A DNA stretch of 64,000 nucleotides from Geodermatophilus amargosae (lineage in GTDB: Bacteria > Actinomycetota > Actinomycetes > Mycobacteriales > Geodermatophilaceae), in assembly GCF_900116515.1 (NCBI RefSeq), contig NZ_FPBA01000013.1:1-64000 (forward strand), in the 5' to 3' direction. A program made the position numbers and the translations under genes. The first letter of the stretch is position 1. Every line of letters begins with the position of its first letter. The notes below the pieces were generated by a model. It was given only the letters and a program-made list of their open reading frames with translations. It was not told the DNA's origin and ran no database searches. This document shows positions 1-7,852 of this stretch, piece after piece.

Positions 1-1
1 C

Positions 2-403
2 GGCGCGCTGAACATCTACGCCCGCCGGGCCGACGCCTTCGACGAGGACGCCAGGGCTGCGGCCACCCGGTTCGGCCCGTACGCCGCGGTGGCAGCCGGC
101 AACCTGCACGCCTACCGGAGCGCCCGCGACATGGCCGACAACCTGCAGGCCGCGCTCGAGTACCGCGCGGTGATCGACCAGGCCAAGGGTGTGCTGATCG
201 AGCGCTACAAGATCACCCCCGACCAGGCGTTCCAGCTTCTCGCCCAGGCATCCATGCACGCCAACCGGAAGGTGCGCGACATCGCCGACGAGCTGGTGCA
301 CACCGGCGAGCTGCCCGTCGTCGTGCCACGCGGCGAGGGCGGGCGCCGCCGGCCGGGGCCGGCGTCCGGTCGCCCGGGGCCGGACGCGCCGCGACACTCC
401 TGA
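2..403 (+). CDS. GAF-ANTAR domain regulator (5' end outside window)
   Basis: The reading frame is open from base 2, so the gene begins before the window. The visible part starts with the end of a GAF-like sensor domain (GALNIYARRADAF..., then the FGPYAAVAAGN helix). It continues into an ANTAR RNA-binding domain: the AKGVLIERYKITPDQAFQLL segment and the ANRKVRDIADELV helix match the family pattern. ANTAR proteins bind paired hairpins in nascent RNA and prevent termination; the GAF part normally supplies the signal or dimerization. The tail after residue ~90 is low-complexity Gly/Arg/Pro. The target RNA cannot be seen here. Confidence 0.85.
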   Translation, partial: GALNIYARRADAFDEDARAAATRFGPYAAVAAGNLHAYRSARDMADNLQAALEYRAVIDQAKGVLIERYKITPDQAFQLLAQASMHANRKVRDIADELVHTGELPVVVPRGEGGRRRPGPASGRPGPDAPRHS

Positions 404-541
404 GCAGCCGCCGGAGTTCCCCGGGGGGCCCCCGGCGGTCAGGCCTCGTCGCTCCAGAACCCGGGCGACGGGGCCGCCCCTCGTCGTCCTGCCCGGTACC
501 GGGTCGGCCGGCCGGGAGCGGCTCGCCGGTGGTGCGCCGGG

Positions 542-1387
542 TCAGTCAGGGATGACGACGGCGGTGCCGCTGACCTCGATGCCGCCGGTCCCGGCCGGGA
601 CGTGCACCGACAGCGTGCTCGGCCGGCCCATGTCCGCGCCCTGCAGCACGGTTAGCCGGGCCGGAGCCTCGACGTGCCCGCTCTCGCGGAGGTAGCCGCC
701 CAGGGCGGCCGCCGCGGCGCCGGTGGCGGGGTCCTCCACCACGCCGCCGGGCGGGAACGGGTTGCGGGCGTGGAAGGTGGCCGCCTCCTGCCGCCACACC
801 AGCGCGACCGTCGTCCAGTCGCGCTCGGCCATCAGCCGCCTGAGCCCGGCCATGTCGTAGTCGAGGACGGCGAGCCGCTCGCGCGAGGCCAGCGCCAGCA
901 CCGGGTGCCAGGCGCCGGCGTAGGCGACGCGAGGTGGCAGGGCGGGGTCGAGGTCGTCCGCGGAGAGCCGCAGCAGCGCCAGGAGATCTCGCCGGTCGCC
1001 GTCGCCGAGCGCAACGGTCCGCGGCGGCACGCTCGTGAGCGTCGCCGTCCAGGCGCCGTCTGCCGTGCGCTCGGTGCGCACCGGCACGTCGCCCGCCCGG
1101 GTGCGCAGGTGCAGCGTCCCGGCGCCCTCGCGCTCGGCGTGGGCGACGGCGGTGGCGATCGTCGCGTGGCCGCAGAAGCTGACCTCGGCCAGCGGGCTGA
1201 AGTAGCGCGCGTCCAGCCCGTCGGGGCGGGGGAGCAGGAACGCCGTCTCGGAGAACCCGACGTCGGCGGCGATCGCCAGCATCTCGTCGTCGCGGAGGCC
1301 GGTCGCGTCCAGCACGACGCCGGCGGGGTTGCCGCCGGACGGGTCACCGCTGAACGCGACGTACCGCAGGACCTCGGGGTCGGGCAT
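542..1387 (-). CDS. PhzF family isomerase/epimerase-like protein
   Basis: The 281-residue protein has the normal length for the PhzF/DapF-fold family. The N-terminus reads RYVAFSGDPSGGNPAGVVLD. The family's catalytic-glutamate segment is VGFSETAFL, the FCGHATIATA loop follows, and the second half contains NPFPPGGVVEDPATGAAAAALGGYL. Substrates of most family members are unknown and none is implied here. The start at the ATG of MPDPEV is chosen because an AGGAGG lies 5 bases upstream; the open frame continues further but runs into the divergent TetR gene. It is divergent from that TetR gene and shares its palindromic operator, so it is the likely regulated target. Confidence 0.85.
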   Translation of the reverse strand: MPDPEVLRYVAFSGDPSGGNPAGVVLDATGLRDDEMLAIAADVGFSETAFLLPRPDGLDARYFSPLAEVSFCGHATIATAVAHAEREGAGTLHLRTRAGDVPVRTERTADGAWTATLTSVPPRTVALGDGDRRDLLALLRLSADDLDPALPPRVAYAGAWHPVLALASRERLAVLDYDMAGLRRLMAERDWTTVALVWRQEAATFHARNPFPPGGVVEDPATGAAAAALGGYLRESGHVEAPARLTVLQGADMGRPSTLSVHVPAGTGGIEVSGTAVVIPD

Positions 1388-1408
1388 CGGGCCTCCTGTC
1401 ACCATGTT

Positions 1409-1426
1409 GTACCTACTGGTATGTAC
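1409..1426. promoter_or_regulatory. TetR-type operator between phzF-like and tetR genes
   Basis: The 18-bp GTACCTACTGGTATGTAC has matched arms (GTAC-TAC / GTA-GTAC around a TG centre), one mismatched pair away from perfect. It lies in the 49-bp gap between two divergent starts, where a TetR repressor would control itself and the PhzF-like gene. Confidence 0.65.
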
Positions 1427-1436
1427 GCTAGCACCC

Positions 1437-2000
1437 GTGAACGCACGGGAGCGACTGGTCGAGGCCGCGCAGGACCTGCTCTGGGAGCGGGGGTACGTGG
1501 GCACGAGCCCCCGCGCCATCCAGGACCGCGCCGGCGCCGGCCAGGGCAGCATGTACCACCACTTCACCGGCAAGGCCGACCTCGCGCGCACCGCCCTGCA
1601 GCGCACCGCCGACCGCGAGCGCGCCGGCGCGGAAGCGCTGCTGAGCGGGGACGGCACGGCGCTGGAGCGGCTGACCGGCTACCTGCGCCGCGAGCGGCAG
1701 GTGCTGCGCGGGTGCCCGGTCGGCCGGCACGCGCAGGACCCCGACCTGGTCGCCGACCCCGAGCTGAGGGCGCCGCTGGAGACGACCTTCGCGTGGCTGC
1801 GCGCCCGCCTGGCCGAGGTCGTGGCGGAGGGGCAGGAGGCGGGGGAGCTGCGCGCCGACGTCGACCCGGCAGCCGTCGCGGCCGCCCTCGTCGCGACCGT
1901 CCAGGGCGGCTACGTCCTGGCCCGCGCGGCCGGCCGCCCCGAGCCGTTCGAGGAGGCGACCGAGGGCGCCGTCGCGCTGCTCGCCGCCCTGGCCCGCTGA
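1437..2000 (+). CDS. TetR/AcrR family transcriptional regulator
   Basis: This 187-residue protein has an N-terminal helix-turn-helix (RERLVEAAQDLLWERGYVG, then IQDRAGAGQGSMYHHFTGKADL) and a C-terminal ligand domain of TetR_C type (LRGCPVGRHAQDPDLVADPELR...). The GTG at 1437 is chosen because the alternative ATG at 1404 would place the palindromic operator at 1409-1426 inside the coding sequence. It probably represses itself and the divergent PhzF-like gene. The ligand is unknown. The DUF4865 gene starts 26 bases downstream and may be co-transcribed. Confidence 0.87.
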   Translation: MNARERLVEAAQDLLWERGYVGTSPRAIQDRAGAGQGSMYHHFTGKADLARTALQRTADRERAGAEALLSGDGTALERLTGYLRRERQVLRGCPVGRHAQDPDLVADPELRAPLETTFAWLRARLAEVVAEGQEAGELRADVDPAAVAAALVATVQGGYVLARAAGRPEPFEEATEGAVALLAALAR

Positions 2001-2026
2001 GTCCCACCCGACAGACAGGAGTCGAC

Positions 2027-2605
2027 GTGCACGTCATGCAGTACGAGATCGGCCTGCCGGCCGACTACGACATGGGGGTGATCGAGCACCGGGTGGCCAC
2101 CCGCGGCGCGGCCACCGACGACTTCCCGCACCTGGGCCTCAAGGCGTACGCGGTGCGCCGGAAGGGCCGGCACGGGTCGCCGGTCAACGCGTACGCGCCC
2201 TTCTACCTGTGGCGCGACCCCGCCGGCCTCGACGCCTTCCTCTACGGCCCCTTCCGCGCCATCACCGCGGACTTCGGCCGCCCGCCGGTCCGGCACTGGA
2301 TCGGTGCGGCGTTCGAGCCCGGCCCGGCGACCGGCGCCCCGGCCTTCGCCACCCGCGAGCTGGTCGCGCTGCCCGACGACGTCCCGCCGGGCGAGGCGGT
2401 GGCCGAGGCCCTGCAGACGCCCGCGCCGGAGGACGACGGCTGGCACAGCCGCGCCGTGGCCGTCGACCCCGCGCGGTGGGAGCTCGTCCGCTTCACGCTC
2501 TGGACCGCCGCTCCCGACCGGGTGCCGGCCGGTGCGACGGCGTTCGACGTCCTGCACGCGAGCACGCCCTGCCTGGAGCAGCTGACGAGGGGACGGCTCT
2601 GGTGA
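2027..2605 (+). CDS. DUF4865 family protein
   Basis: The N-terminus (MQYEIGLPADYDMGVIEHRV, HLGLKAYAVRRKG, SPVNAYAPFYLWRD) is the signature of DUF4865, a family of about 190 residues found in bacteria next to TetR regulators. The first half resembles a mono-oxygenase-like ferredoxin fold (ABM type); no activity is established. The GTG at 2027 has AGGAG 5 bases upstream and is preferred over the ATG at 2036. It sits 26 bases after the TetR gene and is probably in its operon. Confidence 0.8.
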   Translation: MHVMQYEIGLPADYDMGVIEHRVATRGAATDDFPHLGLKAYAVRRKGRHGSPVNAYAPFYLWRDPAGLDAFLYGPFRAITADFGRPPVRHWIGAAFEPGPATGAPAFATRELVALPDDVPPGEAVAEALQTPAPEDDGWHSRAVAVDPARWELVRFTLWTAAPDRVPAGATAFDVLHASTPCLEQLTRGRLW

Positions 2606-2689
2606 CGTGGGAGCGCTCCGTACCGACCGGTGTGCACGGAGGCACGGAGCCGCCGGGCTCGGCTGTCCGACGTCGCGGTCCGGACGCGG

Positions 2690-2725
2690 CACGGCCCGCC
2701 TCCCCGGGCGGGGAGGCGGGCCGTG
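2690..2725. terminator. Bidirectional hairpin terminator
   Basis: A perfect 16-bp stem (left arm CACGGCCCGCCTCCCC) closes a 4-base GGGC loop between the convergent DUF4865 and MMPL genes. There is no U-tract, as is common in high-GC actinobacteria. Confidence 0.8.
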
Positions 2726-2738
2726 GACCGTGTCGAGG

Positions 2739-4931
2739 TCAGTGCGGGTCGCCGACCAGCTCCGGCTCGCGGGTCGCGCCCGGGTCCTTGTCCAGCGCGG
2801 CGCCCTCGACGTCGACCGCGGGGAGCCAGCGCAGCCAGCGCGGCAGCCACCAGGCCCGCTCGCCGAGCAGTGCCAGCGCCGCGGGGACCAGCACCATCCG
2901 GACGACGAAGGCGTCGAACAGGATGCCGATGGCGAGTGCGAAGGCGATCGACTTGATCGTCGGCTCACCGGCCGGCACGAACCCGGCGAACACCGAGAAC
3001 ATGATCAGCGCGGCCGCCACGACGACCGGTGCGGCCTGCCGGAACCCGGTGCGGATCGAGTCCAGCGGCGAGGCGCCGTGGCTGTGCGCCTCGTGCATCC
3101 GCGAGACCAGGAACACCTGGTAGTCCATCGCCAGGCCGAACAGGATGCCGATCACCAGGATCGGCGTGAGGCTCAGCAGCGGGCCGGTGGTGTCGAGGTT
3201 GACCACGTCGGCCAGCCAGCCCCACTGGAACACCGCCACCGTGGCGCCGAGCGAGGCGCCGATGGTCAGCAGGAAGCCCAGGACGCCGACCAGCGGCACC
3301 AGCAGCGACCGGAAGACCAGCACCAGCAGGACCAGCGCCAGCCCGACGACGAGCAGCAGGTAAACCGGCAACGCCGCGTCCAGGCTCTGCGCGACGTCGA
3401 CGCTCACCGCCGTCTGACCGGTCACCGAGGCCTCGACGCCGTCGAGGTCGCCCAGCTGCGCGCGCAGGTCGGCGACCAGCTGCTCGGTGGCCGGGGTGGT
3501 CGGGCCGGACTCGGGGATGACGTTGAGCAGCGCGGCGGTGCCGTCGGCGTTCGGGACGGGCGGCGCCACCAGCGCGACGTCGTCGAGCCCGCTGACGGTG
3601 CCCGCGGCCTGACCGGCGGCCTCGACGGCCCGGTCGCCCTCGAACAGCACGGTGATCGGGCCGTTGAAGCCCTCGCCGAAGCCCTCGGCCAGCAGGGCGT
3701 CGGCACGCGCCTGGGTGGTGCCCTCGCCGGGGGTCTGGATCAGCGTCGTCTGCATCGAGGCGACCGGGACGGCGACGACGCCGAGCGCGACGATGGCCAG
3801 CAGCAGCGACACCACCCGGTGCCGGCTGACGGTGGCCGCCCAGCCGGTGAGGAAGCCCCGGCCGCGCGCCGGCACCGGGGCGTCGGCGGTGGCCGCGGCG
3901 GTCGCCGCCCGGAGCTTCCTCGGCAGCACGCGCAGCCCGAGGAGGGACAGCACCGCCGGCACGAGCGTGAGCGCCACCAGCACGGCGACGACGATCGTGG
4001 CGGCTGCGGCCAGGCCCATCTGGGTCAGGAACGGGATGCCGGCGACGAAGAGGCCGGCCAGCGCGATGACGACGGTGAGGCCCGCCGTCACCACGGCCGA
4101 GCCGGCGGTCCCGACGGCCAGCCCGATGGACCGGCGGACGTCGGTGCCGCGCGCCAGCTCCTGCCGGTGCCGCGTGACGATGAACAGCGTGTAGTCGATG
4201 CCGACGGCGAGGCCGAGCATCGCGGCCAGGATCGGCGTGGTCGAGGACAGGCCGGTGAAGCCGGTGGCGATGGTGATGCCGAGGACGCCGACGCCCACGC
4301 CGACGAGTGCGGTCAGCAGGTTCATGCCGGCCACGACGAGGGCGCCGTAGGTGACGGCGAGGACGACGAGGGCGACGACGACGCCGATGGCCTCCGACGG
4401 GCCGCCGACGGCCGGCACCTCCTCGATCGCCTGGCCGGTGACCTCGACGGTCAGCCCGGTGTCGCGGGCGTCGTCGACGGCCTCCAGCAGCGCCTCCTGC
4501 TGCTCGGGCGTCACCCCGCCGGCCTGGGCGTCGTAGGTGACGGTGCTGTAGCCGGTGGTGAGGTACTGGTTGACAGACGGGGCCGCCGGGTCCAGCGGGT
4601 TGGTGGCCGAGACGACGCCGGGGAGCTCGGCCAGCGTGCCGGCCAGCCCGGTCAGCGCGGCGGCGTTCTCCGGGGTGGTCAGCGTGCCGCCCTCGGGAGC
4701 GGCGACGACGACCCGCGCCGACACGCCGCCGGCGACCTGGCCGAACTCCTCACCGATCCGCTCGAGCGCGGTCGTGGACTCCTGGCCGGGGATGGAGAAG
4801 CTGGTCGACGTCTCCCCGGAGAGCGTGACCGCACCGACGCCGCCGGCCACGAGGACGAGGAGCCACACGGCGAGGACGGCGAACCGGTGCCGTGCGGAGG
4901 ATGTCCCGAGACGGGACAGCAGGACTGCCAT
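2739..4931 (-). CDS. MMPL/RND family membrane transporter
   Basis: The 730-residue protein begins with one membrane segment (FAVLAVWLLVLVAGGVGAVTL), followed by an extracytoplasmic domain (about residues 40-180) and a block of five helices. A second helix (VSLLLAIVALGVVAVPVA), a second outer domain and a last five-helix block (to about residue 700) follow. This is the two-fold MMPL layout, and GIDYTLFIVTRHRQEL and AMDYQVFLVSRMHEA are the family's conserved TM4/TM10 motifs. It exports lipids or drugs using the proton gradient. It lies 6 bp downstream of a TetR gene, which probably represses it. Confidence 0.92.
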   Translation of the reverse strand: MAVLLSRLGTSSARHRFAVLAVWLLVLVAGGVGAVTLSGETSTSFSIPGQESTTALERIGEEFGQVAGGVSARVVVAAPEGGTLTTPENAAALTGLAGTLAELPGVVSATNPLDPAAPSVNQYLTTGYSTVTYDAQAGGVTPEQQEALLEAVDDARDTGLTVEVTGQAIEEVPAVGGPSEAIGVVVALVVLAVTYGALVVAGMNLLTALVGVGVGVLGITIATGFTGLSSTTPILAAMLGLAVGIDYTLFIVTRHRQELARGTDVRRSIGLAVGTAGSAVVTAGLTVVIALAGLFVAGIPFLTQMGLAAAATIVVAVLVALTLVPAVLSLLGLRVLPRKLRAATAAATADAPVPARGRGFLTGWAATVSRHRVVSLLLAIVALGVVAVPVASMQTTLIQTPGEGTTQARADALLAEGFGEGFNGPITVLFEGDRAVEAAGQAAGTVSGLDDVALVAPPVPNADGTAALLNVIPESGPTTPATEQLVADLRAQLGDLDGVEASVTGQTAVSVDVAQSLDAALPVYLLLVVGLALVLLVLVFRSLLVPLVGVLGFLLTIGASLGATVAVFQWGWLADVVNLDTTGPLLSLTPILVIGILFGLAMDYQVFLVSRMHEAHSHGASPLDSIRTGFRQAAPVVVAAALIMFSVFAGFVPAGEPTIKSIAFALAIGILFDAFVVRMVLVPAALALLGERAWWLPRWLRWLPAVDVEGAALDKDPGATREPELVGDPH

Positions 4932-4937
4932 GGACGA

Positions 4938-5537
4938 TCAGGCCTCTGTCTGGGAGGGGTGGGATGGGGTCGCGCGCGGACGGCGGTGGCCGAGCGCGTC
5001 GAAGCACGTGCCGACGACGTAGGGCCGCCACGCGAGGGTCAGGTCCGCCTGCCGGGCGGCGAGGGTGAGGACGGCGAGCGCGCCGAGGGCACCGACGACC
5101 CGGACGCACCGCTCCGGGTCGGTGGTCTCCGGGTCGACGCCGAAGGCGGCCAGCGCCATGGCACCGGCCCCGTCGGTCAGCGACCCCTCGGCGCCGGGCT
5201 CGTCCCGGGTGGCCGGGGCGAGCAGGAACGCCACGACGCCGGGGTGGGCGAGGGCGACGTCGACCAGGACCTCGACGGCCCGGCGGTCGCGGGCCGCGCC
5301 CAGCGGCAGGTGCTCGACCTGGTCGAGCACCTGCCTGCCGAGCGTCTCCGCCTGGGCGAGCACGGCCTCGTGCAGGGCGTCCTTGCTGGGGTAGTGGTGC
5401 AGCAGTCCGGCCTTGGACAGCCCGACGGCGTCGGCAACGTCCTGCACCGAGGTCTTGGCGAAGCCGCGGCGGGCGAACAGGGCGGCGGCGCGGTCGAGGA
5501 TGCCCTCGTCGATCTGCTGCCGGAACGGTCGCGCCAC
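4938..5537 (-). CDS. TetR/AcrR family regulator of the MMPL exporter
   Basis: An N-terminal TetR helix-turn-helix (GILDRAAALFARRGFAKTSVQDVADAVGLSKAGLLHHY) is followed by an all-helical ligand domain; 199 residues from the chosen start. The frame is open up to an ATG at 5609, but that start would put a near-perfect 25-bp inverted repeat (5553-5577) inside the gene. The GTG at 5537 is therefore preferred, although no Shine-Dalgarno is visible (possibly leaderless). The stop is 6 bp from the MMPL start, so the two form an operon that is probably autorepressed. Confidence 0.82.
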   Translation of the reverse strand: MARPFRQQIDEGILDRAAALFARRGFAKTSVQDVADAVGLSKAGLLHHYPSKDALHEAVLAQAETLGRQVLDQVEHLPLGAARDRRAVEVLVDVALAHPGVVAFLLAPATRDEPGAEGSLTDGAGAMALAAFGVDPETTDPERCVRVVGALGALAVLTLAARQADLTLAWRPYVVGTCFDALGHRRPRATPSHPSQTEA

Positions 5538-5552
5538 GCGACCACGGTACGA

Positions 5553-5577
5553 CCGACCGACCGATCTGGTCGGTCGG
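5553..5577. promoter_or_regulatory. TetR operator (10-bp inverted repeat)
   Basis: CCGACCGACC and GGTCGGTCGG flank a 5-base centre (GATCT). The arms are perfect reverse complements. It lies between the tetR-MMPL operon and the divergent CitE-like gene, so both could be controlled. Confidence 0.7.
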
Positions 5578-5671
5578 CCACCCGAAGTGGTCGGCGTGCC
5601 GTCGCTCACAGCATGCCGCTGGCCGGGAGTCGTACCGCGGGACGCAGCGGGGCGCGGGCGAGGATGACGTC

Positions 5672-6508
5672 ATGACGACACGACGGAGGGTCGGGCCGGC
5701 GGACGCACGCTCGTGGCTGCTGGTGAACGGCGCGCGGCCCGAGCTGTTCGACGAGCGGTACGCCTCGCGCGCCGACCAGGTGGTCCTGGACATCGAGGAC
5801 GCCGTCGACCCGGCGCACAAGGACGAGGCCCGCGCCGGCGTCGTCGCCTGGCTCGCGGACGCCGCCCGCCCGGCCTGGGTGCGGATCAACGACCGCTCGA
5901 CGCAGTGGTGGGAGGACGACGTCGCCGCGCTCGCGGGCCTGCCCGGGCTGGCCGGCGTGATGCTGGCCAAGACCGAGGCGGGCGCGCACGTCACCGAGAC
6001 CTTCGACCGGCTCGGCGGCTCGACCCCGGTGCTCGCGCTTATGGAGTCGGCGCTCGGCATCGAGGAGGCGGTCACCGTCGCCCGGGCGCGCGGCGCGTTC
6101 CGGCTCGCGTTCGGCAGCGGCGACTACCGCCGGGACACCGGCACCAGCGCCGACGACCTGGCCATGGCCTACCCGCGCTCGCGGCTGGTCGTGGCCAGCC
6201 GGATCGGCGGCCTGCCCGGCCCGATCGACGGCCCGACCGTGAGCACCAGCCACCCGGTGCTGCGCGACCAGTCGGCGGTCACCGTCTCCCTCGGGCTCAC
6301 CGGCAAGCTCTGCCTGGACCCCGACCAGGCGCCGGTGATCAACGAGGTGATCAGCCCCGCGCCGTCCGACGTCGTGTGGGCGCGGTCGTTCCTCGCCGAC
6401 TTCGAGGCCCGCGGCCAGGTCATCCGCGACGGCAGCGACCTGCCCCGGCTGGGCCGCGCCCGCAAGATCGAGCGGCTGGCGGTCACCTTCGGCGTCGAAC
6501 CCGCCTGA
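5672..6508 (+). CDS. HpcH/HpaI aldolase / CitE-like CoA-ester lyase
   Basis: The 278 residues form a CitE-type TIM barrel: RSWLLVNGARPELFDE near the start, VLDIEDAVDPAHKDEAR (acidic Mg2+-binding and CoA region), WVRINDRST, GVMLAKTEAG, LALMESALGIEEA and LAFGSGDYRRDTG. Family members cleave or form acyl-CoA esters such as citryl-, citramalyl- or malyl-CoA. The exact substrate cannot be read from sequence. It is divergent from the tetR-MMPL operon and 89 bp upstream of the FAD oxidoreductase on the same strand. Confidence 0.82.
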   Translation: MTTRRRVGPADARSWLLVNGARPELFDERYASRADQVVLDIEDAVDPAHKDEARAGVVAWLADAARPAWVRINDRSTQWWEDDVAALAGLPGLAGVMLAKTEAGAHVTETFDRLGGSTPVLALMESALGIEEAVTVARARGAFRLAFGSGDYRRDTGTSADDLAMAYPRSRLVVASRIGGLPGPIDGPTVSTSHPVLRDQSAVTVSLGLTGKLCLDPDQAPVINEVISPAPSDVVWARSFLADFEARGQVIRDGSDLPRLGRARKIERLAVTFGVEPA

Positions 6509-6597
6509 TCTGCGGCGGGCCCGCGGCCGGACGTGGTGCCGCGGGCCCCGGAGGACGCAGGATGGGGGCCCGTCCCCGTCCGTGCAGGAGGTCCCCG

Positions 6598-7764
6598 GTG
6601 ACCGGATCGTCGCGCCAGGTGCCCGCCTCGGCGTCCGTCGTGGTGATCGGCGGCGGGGTGATGGGGCTGGCCACCGCCTACGAGCTGGCGACGGCCGGCG
6701 TGCCCGACGTCGTCCTGCTCGACCGGGACGCGTTCGGCGCCGGCTCGACCTGCAAGGCGGCCGGCGGCGTGCGGGCGATGTTCTCCGACCCGCTCAACGT
6801 CGCCCTCGGCGCGCGCAGCCTGGAGACCTTCCGCGACTTCCCCGCCCGCTTCGGCCAGGAGATCGACTTCGCGCCGGTCGGGTACCTGTTCCTGCTGTCG
6901 ACGCCGCAGGCGGTCGCCGACTTCGAGGCCGCCGTCGCGGTGCAGAACTCCCTCGGCGTGCCCAGCCGGATGGTCGACGTCGCCGAGGCGGTCCGGCTCT
7001 CCCCGCTGGTCGACGCCGACGGCCTGCTCGCCGCCGCGTTCTCACCCACCGACGGGCACTGCACGCCGGAATCGGTGGTGCTGGGTTACGCGTCGGCGGC
7101 CCGGCGCGCCGGGGCCACGCTGCTGCCGCAGTGCGCGGCCACCGGCATCGACGTCGACGGCGGGCGTATCACCGCGGTGCGCACCGCGGCCGGGACGATC
7201 CGCACGGACACGGTGGTCTGCGCCGCGGGCGCCTGGTCGGCCGAGGTCGGCGCCTGGACAGGGGTGGACCTGCCGGTGACCCCGCTGCGCCGCCAGGTGC
7301 TGGTGACCGAGCCGGTCCCGGGGCTGGACCCGCACACGCCGTTCACCATCGACTTCGAGACCTCCTTCTACTTCCACCGCGAGGGCCGGGGCCTGCTCAT
7401 GGGCATGTCCGACCCCGACGAGACCCCCGGCTTCCGGCTGACCCGCTCCGACGCGTGGCTGCCCCGGCTCGCCGCGGCGATCGAGCGGCGCGCACCCGCG
7501 GTGGCCGGCGTCGGCGTGGCCAGCGGCTGGGCCGGCCTGTACGAGATGACGCCGGACCACAACGCGCTGATCGGCCGCGCCACCGACGTCGAGGGGTTCC
7601 TCTACGCCACCGGCTTCTCCGGCCACGGGTTCCTCATGGGCCCGGCGGTCGGCGAGGTCGTGCGCGACCTGTACCTCGGCGAGCAGCCGTTCGTCGACGT
7701 CTCGGGGCTCGACGTCCGCCGGTTCGCCGGCGACGGCGTCCGCCCCGAGCTCAACGTGGTGTGA
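6598..7764 (+). CDS. FAD-dependent oxidoreductase (DAO / sarcosine oxidase-like)
   Basis: A dinucleotide-binding motif (VVVIGGGVMGLATAYELA) at residues ~12-30 and KAAGGVRAMF are followed by a C-terminal FAD-binding segment (GWAGLYEMTPDHNALIG, ATGFSGHGFLMGPAVGE). This is the DAO fold of sarcosine oxidase beta subunit, glycine oxidase and L-pipecolate oxidase. The 388-residue length fits. The GTG at 6598 has GGAGG 6 bases upstream. The next gene is an ALDH7-type dehydrogenase, so a pipecolate-like amine substrate is plausible (inference). Confidence 0.85.
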   Translation: MTGSSRQVPASASVVVIGGGVMGLATAYELATAGVPDVVLLDRDAFGAGSTCKAAGGVRAMFSDPLNVALGARSLETFRDFPARFGQEIDFAPVGYLFLLSTPQAVADFEAAVAVQNSLGVPSRMVDVAEAVRLSPLVDADGLLAAAFSPTDGHCTPESVVLGYASAARRAGATLLPQCAATGIDVDGGRITAVRTAAGTIRTDTVVCAAGAWSAEVGAWTGVDLPVTPLRRQVLVTEPVPGLDPHTPFTIDFETSFYFHREGRGLLMGMSDPDETPGFRLTRSDAWLPRLAAAIERRAPAVAGVGVASGWAGLYEMTPDHNALIGRATDVEGFLYATGFSGHGFLMGPAVGEVVRDLYLGEQPFVDVSGLDVRRFAGDGVRPELNVV

Positions 7765-7766
7765 GC

Positions 7767-7824
7767 AAGGACCACCCTGCCCCCGACCGCTCGCAGGCTC
7801 GCGGTGGGACCCTGCAGGGCGGCC
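7767..7824. repeat. Intergenic palindromic repeat, family A copy 1
   Basis: A 58-bp element, AAGGACC...GGCC, with an inner CCGC/GCGG stem and the loop TCGCAGGCTC. The same architecture recurs at 36973-37028 and 43251-43306. It lies between two co-directional genes, so it may act as an attenuator or processing site. Confidence 0.7.
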
Positions 7825-7852
7825 GCCGCATCCGAACTCGAGGAGCACGTCT

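Noticed and set aside
2607-5675. Long open frame on the plus strand opposite the MMPL and TetR genes (over 1,000 codons)
   Set aside because: It is antisense to a well-defined MMPL transporter and has Arg/Gln/Asp/His-rich low-complexity composition, a typical shadow frame in high-GC DNA.
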